Positions 34,341 through 43,403 of a DNA stretch of 64,000 nt are shown here, piece by piece. Every line of letters begins with the position of its first letter. Position 1 is the first letter of the stretch. Position numbers and translations under genes: made by a program. Below the pieces are notes generated by a model that made no database searches, was not told the origin of the DNA, and was given only the letters and a program-made list of their open reading frames with translations. The DNA is from Chitinophagaceae bacterium. GTDB taxonomy: Bacteria; Bacteroidota; Bacteroidia; Chitinophagales; Chitinophagaceae. The DNA lies in NCBI GenBank assembly GCA_023957155.1, contig JAMLHK010000001.1, positions 496,001-560,000 of the forward strand, written 5' to 3'.

Positions 34341-37300
34341 ATGTATAATAATAGAATTATCAACCATTCCCTACTATGGTCAACTCAAAAACGTTTGCTG
34401 GTTATGTTGAAGCTTTCTGTGTTTTTAATCTTCCTCAATATTGCAGCTACTTTTGCAAATGAGGGGACAGCGCAAAGCGTAACCCTCAGAGCGGATAATA
34501 TTACGCTTCTTAACGCAATGAAGAGCATTAAGAAGCAAACCGGATTAACTTATTTTTTAAAGGGGAAAGATCTGGCCAATTTTCGGAAAGACGTTGATAT
34601 ACAACAACTGTCATTGAGCAGGGCAATGGATCAGCTGGTCAGCGGATTGCCTGTTGACTGGTTGTTGGAGAACGGTACGGTAGTACTAATATCAGTGCCG
34701 CACAAAACAACGTTAACCACAGCTTCAGAAACCGATGCATCACCGGAGCAGGAAAAACCAGACAGAATTATAACAGGACGGGTGACAGATCAAAATGGCG
34801 ACCCACTGACGGGCGTATCTGTAGTCATAAAAGGAACCCAAAAGGGAACGACCACAAATGAAAACGGAAATTATTCTATCTCCGTCGGAGACGATGATAA
34901 ATTTTTGGTTTTTACCATGGTAGGATTTGTTGCAAGGGAGAGTGCAATTGCCGGCAATATGGTGGTGAATATTACCATGCAAAATGACACCGGTGGATTG
35001 GATGAAATAGTGGTGACTGCTTTAGGCATCAAAAAAGAGGTGAAAGCGCTGGGCTATTCCGTAACTAAAGTAAATAACAAAGAGTTTTCAACTATTAGAG
35101 AAAATAATTTTATTAATGCGCTGGAGGGCAAAGTTGCAGGAGTAGATATTGGTGGAAATGTATCTAATCCCGGCGGTTCTGCAAGAGTTACGATAAGGGG
35201 AAACACCTCAATCGCCGGGGATAATCAACCATTATACATCATTAATGGTATCCCTATGGACAACACTAAGTTCGGAGAGTCTGACACAAGAACACCCAAT
35301 TGGGGAGATAATATCTCAACTTTAAATGCGGCGGATATTGAGGAAGTTACGGTACTGAAAGGAGCGGCAGCTGCTGCACTCTACGGTTCAAGAGCTAAAA
35401 ATGGCGCTATATTAATTACTACCAAATCCGGTGGTGGCGAAAAGGGCTTCGGAATAGAACTAACCAGCCAGTACACCTGGGAAAAACCTTATTTCATCTA
35501 TGATGAGATTTTGCAGAGGGAGTATGGCCAGGGTATCGGCCATCACAGACCAAGTACGGTAGAAGATGCAGCCAGATACAACCAAAGGCATTGGGGAGAA
35601 AAACTGGATGGTAAAATGACGATTCAGATGGACGGAGTAGAAAGGCCCTATACGTATAAAAAAGATGAGTTGTTGAATGACTTGTATTCAACGGGACTCA
35701 CTGCGTCAAATACCGTTGCGTTCACGAGTACGAGTGAAAAGGGATCCTACAGAATCGCACTGACGGATATGAAAAACGATGGAATTATTCAGAATTTCAA
35801 TTTAAGACGTAGAAATATCAGCTTAAACACGGAGCAAAGAATTTTAAAAAATCTGACTTTCAATGTGAGCGCTGATTATGCTAATGAAAAAGTGCGAAAC
35901 CGCTATTTCCGAAATACGCAGGGAGGCTTACCCCAGGTAGCGTTAATGATAACCAACAATATGGGGCCGGATGAATTAAAACCCGGATATGACGAAAACT
36001 TCCAGGAGATAGGCGTAGGTACGGATCGCAATGCCACGAACCCTTATTTTACGTTAAACAGGATGAGCAATCATTCTTCAAAAGATCGCTTTATCACTGC
36101 GCTCTCCGCGAAATGGGATATATTAAGCTGGCTTTTTGTGCGGGGTAAGGCGGGTCAGGACTTCTATACTTTTGGATCTGAAAATATTATCCCGGATGGC
36201 ACTGCATTTGCGCTGAATGGATATATTGAACAACAGGACAGAAAGTTCTGGGAGAGAAACTTTGAATTGTTGATAAGCGCTAACCGGAAAATTAATAGCG
36301 ATTTATCTTTTAACCTGAGTTTGGGTGGGAACCTGATGTCCCAGAACAGTTCTATTATTAATATGCGTGGTGACGGATTCCAGGTTCCTCAGGTACATAT
36401 CTTAAATAACACGAACCAAAGAGTTACTACGCTTGGCGGCTTCGAGAGAAAGATCAATTCTGTTTTTGGTTTAGGTGAAATTAATTACAAAGATTTTCTT
36501 TACGTTAATGTAACGGGTAGAAATGACTGGTTTTCTACTTTAACCCCGAAGTCTAATAATTATTTTTATCCTTCGGTAAGTGGTAGTTTCCTGTTTTCGG
36601 AAGTTTTTAATTTACCCGGCTTCATTGACTTCGGTAAATTACGAATGTCGTATGCTTCTGTTGGAGGCGATACCGATCCATATAGTTTGAACTTAACCTA
36701 TGACTTCGTAGGAGTTTTGTATAACGGTTTACCGCTGGGCACGATTAATCAAACCACCGTTCCTAATGCCCATATTCGGCCACTCAGAGTCAATGAATTT
36801 GAAATTGGAACCGATGTAAGATTATTTGGTGACAGGCTTGGAATAGATCTCGCCTTCTATAATAAATTAACGAAGGACGATATCACACGGGAATCCATTT
36901 CAACCACCACCGGTTATGATGGTTCCTGGGTTAATGTGGGCAGGATCAGAAATAAAGGAATTGAACTCTTACTATATGGAACACCTGTAAACACCGGAAC
37001 ATTTAGATGGAATGTGTCTTTCAACAGTTCCTTTAATAAATCCAAGGTCCTGCAAATTTCTGAAGGAGCAGATGAACTGGTTTTGGGAAGTTCCGGAGCT
37101 GCCAGCTTTAAGCAAATTGCCGGAATGGAATATTCACAAATTGCCGGACGAAAGATATTAAGAAACGAGGACGGACTGGAGATAATTGATGCAACGGGGC
37201 TTCCGATGCTTTCTGATGATGTGGTTAATTTTGGCTCAGGTGTACACCGGTTTATCGGAGGGATCACGAATAATTTTAATTATAAAAACTTTACTTTATC

Positions 37301-37775
37301 CTTTTTAGTTGACGGTAAATTTGGCGCTAAGTTATTTTCCGCAACTCATGCTGAGCTAAACCACCGGGGTATGCTTAAATCTTCTCTCCCCGGAAGAGAA
37401 GACGGGTTAATCCTTCCGGGCGTTACGGAGGATGGCAAACCCAATACTGTTTTAGTTACAGCGGACAGGATAGGCAACAGAGATATCGCCCAAAGAAGAA
37501 GAGACGCCTTAGATGACTGGGTGTTTGATGCCAGCTTTATTAAACTAAGAAACATAAGTCTGACTTACGATTTTTCGAACAAGATCCTTCAACAAGCTAA
37601 ATTTATCAAAGGTGCCAGCGTCACTTTTGTTGGAAGGAACCTGTGGACGATATTAAGGCATACTCCGGGAATAGATCCCGAAACAAATGCGCTTTCAAAT
37701 AATATGCAGGGGCTGGAAGATAACGCCCTGCCTCCGCTGAGGACATTTGGTGTCAATATAAATGTTAAATTATAA
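34341..37775 (+). CDS. SusC/RagA TonB-dependent transporter with STN signalling domain
   Basis: A 1144-residue outer-membrane receptor. After the signal region comes an STN (secretin/TonB N-terminal) domain at about residues 50-118 (SVTLRADNITLLNAMKSIKK, GLTYFLKGKDL), then a carboxypeptidase-like domain (GRVTDQNGDPLTGVSVVIKG), the plug (FINALEGKVAGVDIGGNVSN, QPLYIINGIPMDN, TVLKGAAAAALYGSRAKNGA) and a long barrel ending in TFGVNINVKL. The STN domain passes the ligand signal to FecR, fitting the sigma/FecR genes just upstream. Substrate not evident from sequence. Confidence 0.95.
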   Translation: MYNNRIINHSLLWSTQKRLLVMLKLSVFLIFLNIAATFANEGTAQSVTLRADNITLLNAMKSIKKQTGLTYFLKGKDLANFRKDVDIQQLSLSRAMDQLVSGLPVDWLLENGTVVLISVPHKTTLTTASETDASPEQEKPDRIITGRVTDQNGDPLTGVSVVIKGTQKGTTTNENGNYSISVGDDDKFLVFTMVGFVARESAIAGNMVVNITMQNDTGGLDEIVVTALGIKKEVKALGYSVTKVNNKEFSTIRENNFINALEGKVAGVDIGGNVSNPGGSARVTIRGNTSIAGDNQPLYIINGIPMDNTKFGESDTRTPNWGDNISTLNAADIEEVTVLKGAAAAALYGSRAKNGAILITTKSGGGEKGFGIELTSQYTWEKPYFIYDEILQREYGQGIGHHRPSTVEDAARYNQRHWGEKLDGKMTIQMDGVERPYTYKKDELLNDLYSTGLTASNTVAFTSTSEKGSYRIALTDMKNDGIIQNFNLRRRNISLNTEQRILKNLTFNVSADYANEKVRNRYFRNTQGGLPQVALMITNNMGPDELKPGYDENFQEIGVGTDRNATNPYFTLNRMSNHSSKDRFITALSAKWDILSWLFVRGKAGQDFYTFGSENIIPDGTAFALNGYIEQQDRKFWERNFELLISANRKINSDLSFNLSLGGNLMSQNSSIINMRGDGFQVPQVHILNNTNQRVTTLGGFERKINSVFGLGEINYKDFLYVNVTGRNDWFSTLTPKSNNYFYPSVSGSFLFSEVFNLPGFIDFGKLRMSYASVGGDTDPYSLNLTYDFVGVLYNGLPLGTINQTTVPNAHIRPLRVNEFEIGTDVRLFGDRLGIDLAFYNKLTKDDITRESISTTTGYDGSWVNVGRIRNKGIELLLYGTPVNTGTFRWNVSFNSSFNKSKVLQISEGADELVLGSSGAASFKQIAGMEYSQIAGRKILRNEDGLEIIDATGLPMLSDDVVNFGSGVHRFIGGITNNFNYKNFTLSFLVDGKFGAKLFSATHAELNHRGMLKSSLPGREDGLILPGVTEDGKPNTVLVTADRIGNRDIAQRRRDALDDWVFDASFIKLRNISLTYDFSNKILQQAKFIKGASVTFVGRNLWTILRHTPGIDPETNALSNNMQGLEDNALPPLRTFGVNINVKL

Positions 37776-37786
37776 AGGAAACTATT

Positions 37787-39367
37787 ATGTTTAGATACAT
37801 TCGTTCTTTAGTAAACAGCACGATATTATTCTGCTTTTTATTTATACTCGGTTGTGATAAAGATTTTGAAGAAGTAAATACAGACCCTAATTCGGTTTCT
37901 CAAAAAGATTTCAATCCGGCATTCCTGCTTACGACTGCTGAATTAACATTATGCAATGATTTTGAGTCCAGTAATTTCTACGGATCCACTATGATGCAAC
38001 AAATTTCAGCCCTGGGAGAATCGGGCAGCAGCTGGGCTGAGGGAGATAAATACCTGTATCACCAGGGTCATAATAACCAACTTTGGAGCGCGCAGTTCGA
38101 TCCGAAGAATGGTCCTGTTAAACTATTGCAGGAGATCATCGAATCTACCCGGGAGGATGCAAAATATCATAATCTGCACCAGATGGCGAGGATATTACGG
38201 GTATTGGTTTTTCAAAGATTAACCGATGTATATGGTGATATCCCCTATTTTCAAAGTGGGCTTGCCTTTTATGGGCAGGTTAGTAAACCTCAATATGATA
38301 GCCAGGAAGCGATTTATTCAGATATGCTCGAGGAATTAGACGATGCTGTGGATAAAATTCAACCGGGGCAAAATAATTTTAGTAACCAGGATATTATATA
38401 TAAGGGAGATTTAGGAAAATGGAAGCGATTGGGAAACTCGCTGATGCTTCGTGTAGGTATGCGGTTATCCAAGGCAGATGCTTCTAAAGCTGAGCTATGG
38501 GTCAAAAAGGCTTTTAATAAAGGAGTTTTTACTGCCAATGGGGACAACCTGTTTGTTAAATTTACCGATAAAACAGGTAGTATAGGCATATTAACGAATG
38601 GTTTGAGTGAGACCTTGCGGATTGGTAATCCTGCTGCGGCTAAAGTAAGTAGCACTTTTTTTGAATTTCTTAAGTCACATAATGACCCACGGTTTACATT
38701 CACTATGGGCGTATATAGTGATCCCTATAATGTTGCCACGGGAAACTTAGATCCCGGTGCCCAAAAAGGGATGCGAAATGGCCTGACTATCCAATCCGTA
38801 AAAACTGAACCGGACTATGATCCTAATGCACCCGGAGCCCAGAATCAATACTCGGGAATAAGGAGAGACGTCTATGCCAAATTAGATGGAATTAAGATGT
38901 TAGCAAGCTTTGCTGAAACTCAATTTTTATTAGCCGAAGCTGCTGTCAGGAACTGGATCAGCAGTGATGCAAAGGAATTATATGACCGTGGCGTAAAGGC
39001 GGCTATGGAGATGCTGAGCCAATACGATGAAATTGCATCCATCCATGCTAACGAAATTGACGATTATCTAAATAATTATCCTTTTGTCGGAGCGGCCAAT
39101 TTTGAAGCGGCTATAGAACAGATTAATACGCAATATTGGGCTTGTACTTTTTTAAATGGAATTGAAACCTGGGCAAATTGGAGGAGAACCGGATTTCCTA
39201 AATTAATACCAATTAATTATCCTGGCAATTTAAGCGGGGGTCAAATACCAAGAAGATTAATGTACCCGCAAAATGAAAGAGCGTTGAATCCGGATAACTA
39301 CCAGGCAGCCGTATCAAGGCAGGGAAAGGATGATTTTATGTCAAGAGTTTGGTGGGATAAAGAATGA
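37787..39367 (+). CDS. SusD-like (SusD-2 type) outer-membrane lipoprotein
   Basis: A 526-residue SusD-type lipoprotein of the larger SusD/RagB-like group. The signal peptide ends at the lipid cysteine in LFILGC (Cys23). The characteristic N-terminal DFEEVNTDPNSVS follows. Later stretches include MARILRVLVFQRLTDVYGDI, RLGNSLMLRVGMRLSKAD, AETQFLLAEAAVRNW and the C-terminal YPQNERALNPDNYQAAV. It starts 11 bp after susC, and together they form the uptake pair of the sigma-controlled locus. Confidence 0.92.
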   Translation: MFRYIRSLVNSTILFCFLFILGCDKDFEEVNTDPNSVSQKDFNPAFLLTTAELTLCNDFESSNFYGSTMMQQISALGESGSSWAEGDKYLYHQGHNNQLWSAQFDPKNGPVKLLQEIIESTREDAKYHNLHQMARILRVLVFQRLTDVYGDIPYFQSGLAFYGQVSKPQYDSQEAIYSDMLEELDDAVDKIQPGQNNFSNQDIIYKGDLGKWKRLGNSLMLRVGMRLSKADASKAELWVKKAFNKGVFTANGDNLFVKFTDKTGSIGILTNGLSETLRIGNPAAAKVSSTFFEFLKSHNDPRFTFTMGVYSDPYNVATGNLDPGAQKGMRNGLTIQSVKTEPDYDPNAPGAQNQYSGIRRDVYAKLDGIKMLASFAETQFLLAEAAVRNWISSDAKELYDRGVKAAMEMLSQYDEIASIHANEIDDYLNNYPFVGAANFEAAIEQINTQYWACTFLNGIETWANWRRTGFPKLIPINYPGNLSGGQIPRRLMYPQNERALNPDNYQAAVSRQGKDDFMSRVWWDKE

Positions 39368-39391
39368 TCTGATTTAAAAAAGAGAGGGTCG

Positions 39392-39497
39392 GGTGCATTT
39401 AAAATCGTCGCTGATTAGTGGAAACACTAACCAGAACGGTACTGAAAATGGGCGGTGAGGCACCGCCCATTTTCAGTACAACAATTTTAAATGTACC
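39392..39497 (+). ncRNA. Candidate three-helix structured element after susD
   Basis: P1 pairs 39392-39405 (GGTGCATTTAAAAT) with 39484-39497 (ATTTTAAATGTACC), 14 base pairs with one G-U. P2 is TTAGTG-GAAA-CACTAA at 39415-39430, a stem with a GNRA-type tetraloop. P3 is a perfect 18-bp hairpin, TACTGAAAATGGGCGGTG / CACCGCCCATTTTCAGTA (39440-39478) with loop AGG. It lies in the 195-bp gap between susD and the next lipoprotein gene and lacks a T-run. It may be a riboregulator, a processing or attenuation element, or a small palindromic mobile element. Confidence 0.6.
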
Positions 39498-39562
39498 AGT
39501 TCGGTTGGCGAAACGATCCGGGTATTATATTATTTGTTTCAAATTAGAATAAAAGAAAAAAC

Positions 39563-41050
39563 ATGCAGCATTTAAAACAGGTATTATTCATTGGTATTAT
39601 AAGTTTTCTGATGAATGCCTGCCAAACACCGTCTGATAATAACCCGAATAAAACGACTACTGATCCCGAAGAATTACGAGATAAAGCTGCCTTTCTGCCT
39701 GATCTGAAATCAGAGCTGGAACAGGATCAATCAAAAGGAACGCTGGTCTTTACTTTTTCCGCTATCGCCCATGCCAAACAAATGCCCAATGGGGTCAGGA
39801 TACCCACGAAGGGAATGCAAATCCTGGCCAATTTGACACATAAGTACGGTATTCCCGTTACCTGGCTAACGGACGCTACTACTGCAAAATTGATGCAAAA
39901 GGAAATCAACCAGTGGCATGAGGAATTTGGAGATGACGTAGCCATGATTTCCGGTACTGCCGTTCAGCGGGACTCCCTAAAGATCTTATTCCCCTGGTCT
40001 GCAGTAAATGTGATGTCATCCCGCCACACAGAAAAAGAGACTGCCATTGCTCAAAGCCTGGGGGTTAAAGGGATCTGGGGTTCTTGCTGGGAGCAGGAAG
40101 GCGTAGATGGCATCACCGATCGGGGTGCCCCCTGGGGGTTGTACTATACTTCGGCTGAAAATTATAAAGTGCCCGCCCTATCGGGTAAGGGCCCTGTTTC
40201 CTTAGAGTGGACCTCGCGCGACTTGCTGAAGGCGCTTCATTCCGGACGGGCTTCTATTTATTCAAGTGATCCGAATGATGTGCTGCGCTCGAAGACCTGT
40301 AGCCCCGATGACATAAGCTATTTGAAAGCGATTTTTGACAACTACATTCGTAATATCCGGCACAACAAATTCGTGTTCTTTCAACAGCAACAGGAATCCC
40401 ATGAAATGCAATACGACGGCGTACTTTTTAAAGTATATCCGCAGGATGTTATTGATGAATCCATAGCTGTTCTGGATCAATTTTTTGCCTACGTAAAAAC
40501 CTATGGGGATCTGGTGAAATATAAAACCCTGCCTGAAGCTATAGCATTGTATGAGGAAAATTTTGCCGAAACCGAACCCGCGCTGATGCTGGTTGATGAC
40601 TTCAACGTCAATCCCATTCCTTTTTGGTACGGAAGGGAGAATGGCGTAACCGGACCCTGGCCTCAGACTTTACTTTACTACGATAAAGAAGGACAATTTG
40701 CTTTTGTAAAAGGCCGCTTTGATCCGATTCTTCTCCGGGATTATGTACACAACAGGTCCTTTATAGATCCGGCCTATTATCAGGTACCTTATGTGGATCA
40801 CCCGAACTTAAAAGTTGAAGTTCCCTGGGAGGATATTCCGCTGGATGAGGTCCTGATCAGGGTAGAAGCTCCCAAAGCCATTCCTTATGCCGTGGCATTC
40901 TGGTATGATTTAAAAAATTACCGGATCACGAACGTAGACGGAGCACAAGTGATGGGAATAGCGGAAGATCAGGTAGCCTTGCTGCGATTAGATTTGAAAA
41001 AAGGGAGGAATGATATTGTGGTTCACCTGGAGCCGAAAAAAAGAGGTTGA
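39563..41050 (+). CDS. Lipoprotein with possible deacetylase/hydrolase fold
   Basis: A 495-residue predicted lipoprotein (LMNAC lipobox, Cys20). I do not recognise the family with certainty. The N-terminal part resembles the start of NodB-type polysaccharide deacetylase or related (beta/alpha)-barrel hydrolases: TLVFTFSAIAHAKQMPNG, then GMQILANLTHKYGIPVTWLT, and HEEFGDDVAMISG. Canonical NodB Asp/His motifs are not obvious. A later segment EPALMLVDDFNVNPIPFWYG and a beta-sandwich-like C-terminus follow. It is the third gene of the second SusCD locus, after a structured spacer, so it likely acts on the imported polymer or glycan at the surface. Confidence 0.6.
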   Translation: MQHLKQVLFIGIISFLMNACQTPSDNNPNKTTTDPEELRDKAAFLPDLKSELEQDQSKGTLVFTFSAIAHAKQMPNGVRIPTKGMQILANLTHKYGIPVTWLTDATTAKLMQKEINQWHEEFGDDVAMISGTAVQRDSLKILFPWSAVNVMSSRHTEKETAIAQSLGVKGIWGSCWEQEGVDGITDRGAPWGLYYTSAENYKVPALSGKGPVSLEWTSRDLLKALHSGRASIYSSDPNDVLRSKTCSPDDISYLKAIFDNYIRNIRHNKFVFFQQQQESHEMQYDGVLFKVYPQDVIDESIAVLDQFFAYVKTYGDLVKYKTLPEAIALYEENFAETEPALMLVDDFNVNPIPFWYGRENGVTGPWPQTLLYYDKEGQFAFVKGRFDPILLRDYVHNRSFIDPAYYQVPYVDHPNLKVEVPWEDIPLDEVLIRVEAPKAIPYAVAFWYDLKNYRITNVDGAQVMGIAEDQVALLRLDLKKGRNDIVVHLEPKKRG

Positions 41051-41154
41051 TTTACCGGGCATCGCTTCATGGTTTTTCTGTAAAATTTTCTTACAGATTA
41101 ATCAGGTTAGTATATCCTTTTTTCTCAAAAAGTTTTACCTTTGCCGCCCATCAT

Positions 41155-41225
41155 TGCCCGATCGTATAGTGGTAGTACATCAGATTCTGGCTCTGATAGC
41201 CTTGGTTCGAATCCAGGTCGGGTAA
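41155..41225 (+). tRNA. tRNA-Gln (anticodon CTG)
   Basis: A 71-nt cloverleaf: the acceptor TGCCCGA pairs with TCGGGTA (one G-T), and the D arm contains AGTGGTAG. The anticodon stem TCAGA/TCTGA encloses the loop TTCTGGC with anticodon CTG. The T arm is CTTGG-TTCGAAT-CCAGG and the discriminator base is A. The CCA end is not encoded. A terminator follows. Confidence 0.93.
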
Positions 41226-41251
41226 CATAACTTCCACAACTTATTGATTTT

Positions 41252-41281
41252 AAAAGCCGTTAATACGGCTTTTCTCTTTTT
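41252..41281 (+). terminator. Terminator after tRNA-Gln
   Basis: AAAAGCCGT (41252-41260) pairs with ACGGCTTTT (41265-41273), loop TAAT, followed by CTCTTTT. Confidence 0.8.
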
Positions 41282-41376
41282 ATTACAGCATACGACAAGC
41301 AGTGCCCTGGCAGATATTTCAGGAACTCCGATAGCAGTATCTTATGCAGGCGCGAAGTTATCCCGGAAGTGTTTAA

Positions 41377-41826
41377 TTAAACGTTGTCTTTTAAAACGTT
41401 TACAGCGGTATATCCCCTCGGGCCTTTTTCTATTTCAAATCTAACCTTCAATCCTTCCTGCAAAGACATACTGGAAGACGACTGATGCACAAATACACGC
41501 TGTTCATTTTCACTGTCTTCGATAAATCCAAACCCTTTTGCGGTATTAAAATAAGTTACCACGCCTGTACGTATTAGTTCTTCCGGGCCGGGTTCTTTTT
41601 GCCGGGGAACACCGATTTCTATCTCTTCCAATTTAAATTCCACCTTTTTCCGGTTATCAGGGGGCTCTGAAGTAAGGTTGCCATTCTCATCTAAGTAAGC
41701 CATCATTTCGTTCAGACTTTTTCCTTTAACGGTATTTTCTTTACGCTCCTGCTTCCTTTCCTCTTTTTTCTTGCGTGCATCTCTCTTCTTATTTTCCCTT
41801 TCTTTTTTATTCCAGCTTGTTGCCAT
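41377..41826 (-). CDS. Cold-shock-domain protein with long basic N-terminus
   Basis: A 149-residue protein. The C-terminal 65 residues are a cold-shock domain: GVVTYFNTAKGFGFIEDSE (RNP1-like KGFGFI) and RVFVHQSS (RNP2-like), ending in GPRGYTAVNV. The first 45 residues are a lysine/arginine/glutamate-rich helix (KKERENKKRDARKKKEERKQ), absent from classical CspA. It probably binds single-stranded RNA as a cold or stress chaperone. A candidate -7 box about 150 bp upstream implies a long 5' leader, as in cold-shock mRNAs. It lies downstream of tRNA-Gln on the opposite strand. Confidence 0.92.
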   Translation of the reverse strand: MATSWNKKERENKKRDARKKKEERKQERKENTVKGKSLNEMMAYLDENGNLTSEPPDNRKKVEFKLEEIEIGVPRQKEPGPEELIRTGVVTYFNTAKGFGFIEDSENEQRVFVHQSSSSMSLQEGLKVRFEIEKGPRGYTAVNVLKDNV

Positions 41827-42295
41827 AATTCAATTTAAAATTTCGTGTTGGTAAATAAGGTATATAATACAATCAATCATCCAAATAAAAGACACCTGAG
41901 AAAAACGGCAGATGTAAAAAATACAGGCAGGAAAGAATTATTTACAAGAGCGATATCACTCAAACTATCCATGCAAAGATACGCAATTATTGCGACAGAC
42001 CGCTTTTATTTCCAGGCAAGGTTCAGGTGCCACAATGCTCAAACGAAAAAGAAGTTTCCATCTTTTATCCGTTATTATTAACGAAATCGTTTACTTTGCG
42101 GGCAACCGTTATTTGCCTGCGAAGAAAGATAATTTGCATTGTAAAACAGGTTGTATGTATAAACCGGATAAAGTTTCTATGGATTTACAGCCGGTATGCT
42201 CCGGCAGGTCGCTGAATAATAGGTTATTTATGTAAGACCTGCATACCGGCAACAGGTAGGTTTAAGTTTATCATGTCTTAATTTTTATACAATAC
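41827..42295. other. Intergenic region: cold-shock leader and FabH promoter side
   Basis: This 469-bp gap holds the ~140-nt leader of the minus-strand cold-shock gene up to the box at 41974-41981. On the other side is the upstream region of the plus-strand synthase gene, with a weak TACTTTG-like box near 42092. Small open frames on the plus strand have no supported product. Confidence 0.6.
41974..41981 (-). promoter_or_regulatory. Candidate -7 box of the cold-shock-domain gene
   Basis: The minus strand reads TATCTTTG (exact TAnnTTTG), 147 bp before the ATG. Confidence 0.45.
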
Positions 42296-43363
42296 ATGTT
42301 TCGATCCGTCATAGCAGGTAGCGGTTCCTATATCCCTACTCATATACAAAGTAACCTTGATTTTTCGCAGCAGACTTTTTATAGCAATGGACAGCCCTTA
42401 TCATCTTCCTCAGCAGAGATTATAGCCAAGTTCAGGCAAATCACAGGCATTGAAGAAAGAAGGTATGTATCCCCAAACCTCACTGCCGCTGATATCGGCA
42501 GTATGGCTGCCCGGTCTGCAGTGGAAAGCAGCGGAGTGAATCCCGAAGAAATTGACCAGTTGATCGTAGGCCACAACTTCGGGGTTGTTTTACCTGGCAG
42601 CGTTCAATCGGTAGCCGTGCCTTCCCTTGCCAGCCTGATCAAACATCAATTGGGTATCCACAACCCAAACTGCATCGCTTATGATCTTCTGTTCGGATGT
42701 CCCGGATGGCTGCAGGGGGTCATTCAGGCAGATGCTTTTTTTAAAGCCGGCATTGCTCAAAAAGCACTGGTGATCGGCACGGAAACGCTCTCCCGGGTCA
42801 TTGATCCGTATAACAGGGATAGTATGATCTTTAGCGATGGCGCAGGCGCGATGCTCTTAGAATACAGGGATACATCCGCTAATGGCCGGGGTATATTATC
42901 CGCCAGCATGCAAACCCATGCACTGGATGAGGTGGGCTATATTGGAATGGCTCCTTCCTGTTATCCTCACAAAGATCCGCAGGTACGATACATGAAAATG
43001 AAAGGCCGCAAAGTGTATGAATTCGCCTTATCCCATGTACCGGCTGCCATGAAAGAATGTTTCGACAAAAGCAATGTACCGATCGGGGAACTGAAAAAAA
43101 TTTTCATTCACCAGGCGAATGAAAAAATGGATGACGCCATTGTACAACGGTTCTATGAATTATACGATCTTCCTGCACCGGAAAATGTAACGCCGATGAG
43201 CATTCACTGGCTGGGTAACAGTTCCGTAGCTACCATTCCTACCCTGTTTGACCTGGTAACAAAGAACCAGTTGCCGCCTCATTACCTGCAGCCGGGTGAT
43301 GTAGTATTATTCGCTTCCGTTGGGGCAGGCATGAATATCAATGCCGTTTGCTACCGGTATTAA
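42296..43363 (+). CDS. FabH-like 3-oxoacyl-ACP synthase III
   Basis: A 355-residue thiolase-fold condensing enzyme of the KAS III family. FabH starts fatty acid synthesis by condensing acyl-CoA with malonyl-ACP. The catalytic triad is complete: Cys135 (LLFGCPGWLQG), His272 (FIHQANEKM) and Asn308 (WLGNSSVATIP). The GIEERRY and FSDGAGAMLLE segments are typical. The protein is somewhat longer than housekeeping FabH (about 330 aa) and stands outside any fatty acid operon, so it may be a paralogue for another acyl chain. It is convergent with the DEAD-box gene. Confidence 0.9.
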   Translation: MFRSVIAGSGSYIPTHIQSNLDFSQQTFYSNGQPLSSSSAEIIAKFRQITGIEERRYVSPNLTAADIGSMAARSAVESSGVNPEEIDQLIVGHNFGVVLPGSVQSVAVPSLASLIKHQLGIHNPNCIAYDLLFGCPGWLQGVIQADAFFKAGIAQKALVIGTETLSRVIDPYNRDSMIFSDGAGAMLLEYRDTSANGRGILSASMQTHALDEVGYIGMAPSCYPHKDPQVRYMKMKGRKVYEFALSHVPAAMKECFDKSNVPIGELKKIFIHQANEKMDDAIVQRFYELYDLPAPENVTPMSIHWLGNSSVATIPTLFDLVTKNQLPPHYLQPGDVVLFASVGAGMNINAVCYRY

Positions 43364-43403
43364 AACAGACCGGGTTACCCGTTTTCAGGATGGCTGAACC
43401 GGG

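Noticed and set aside
39440..39478. Simple intrinsic terminator after susD
   Set aside because: The hairpin is strong but no T-run follows and it is nested inside a larger helix, so another role is more likely.
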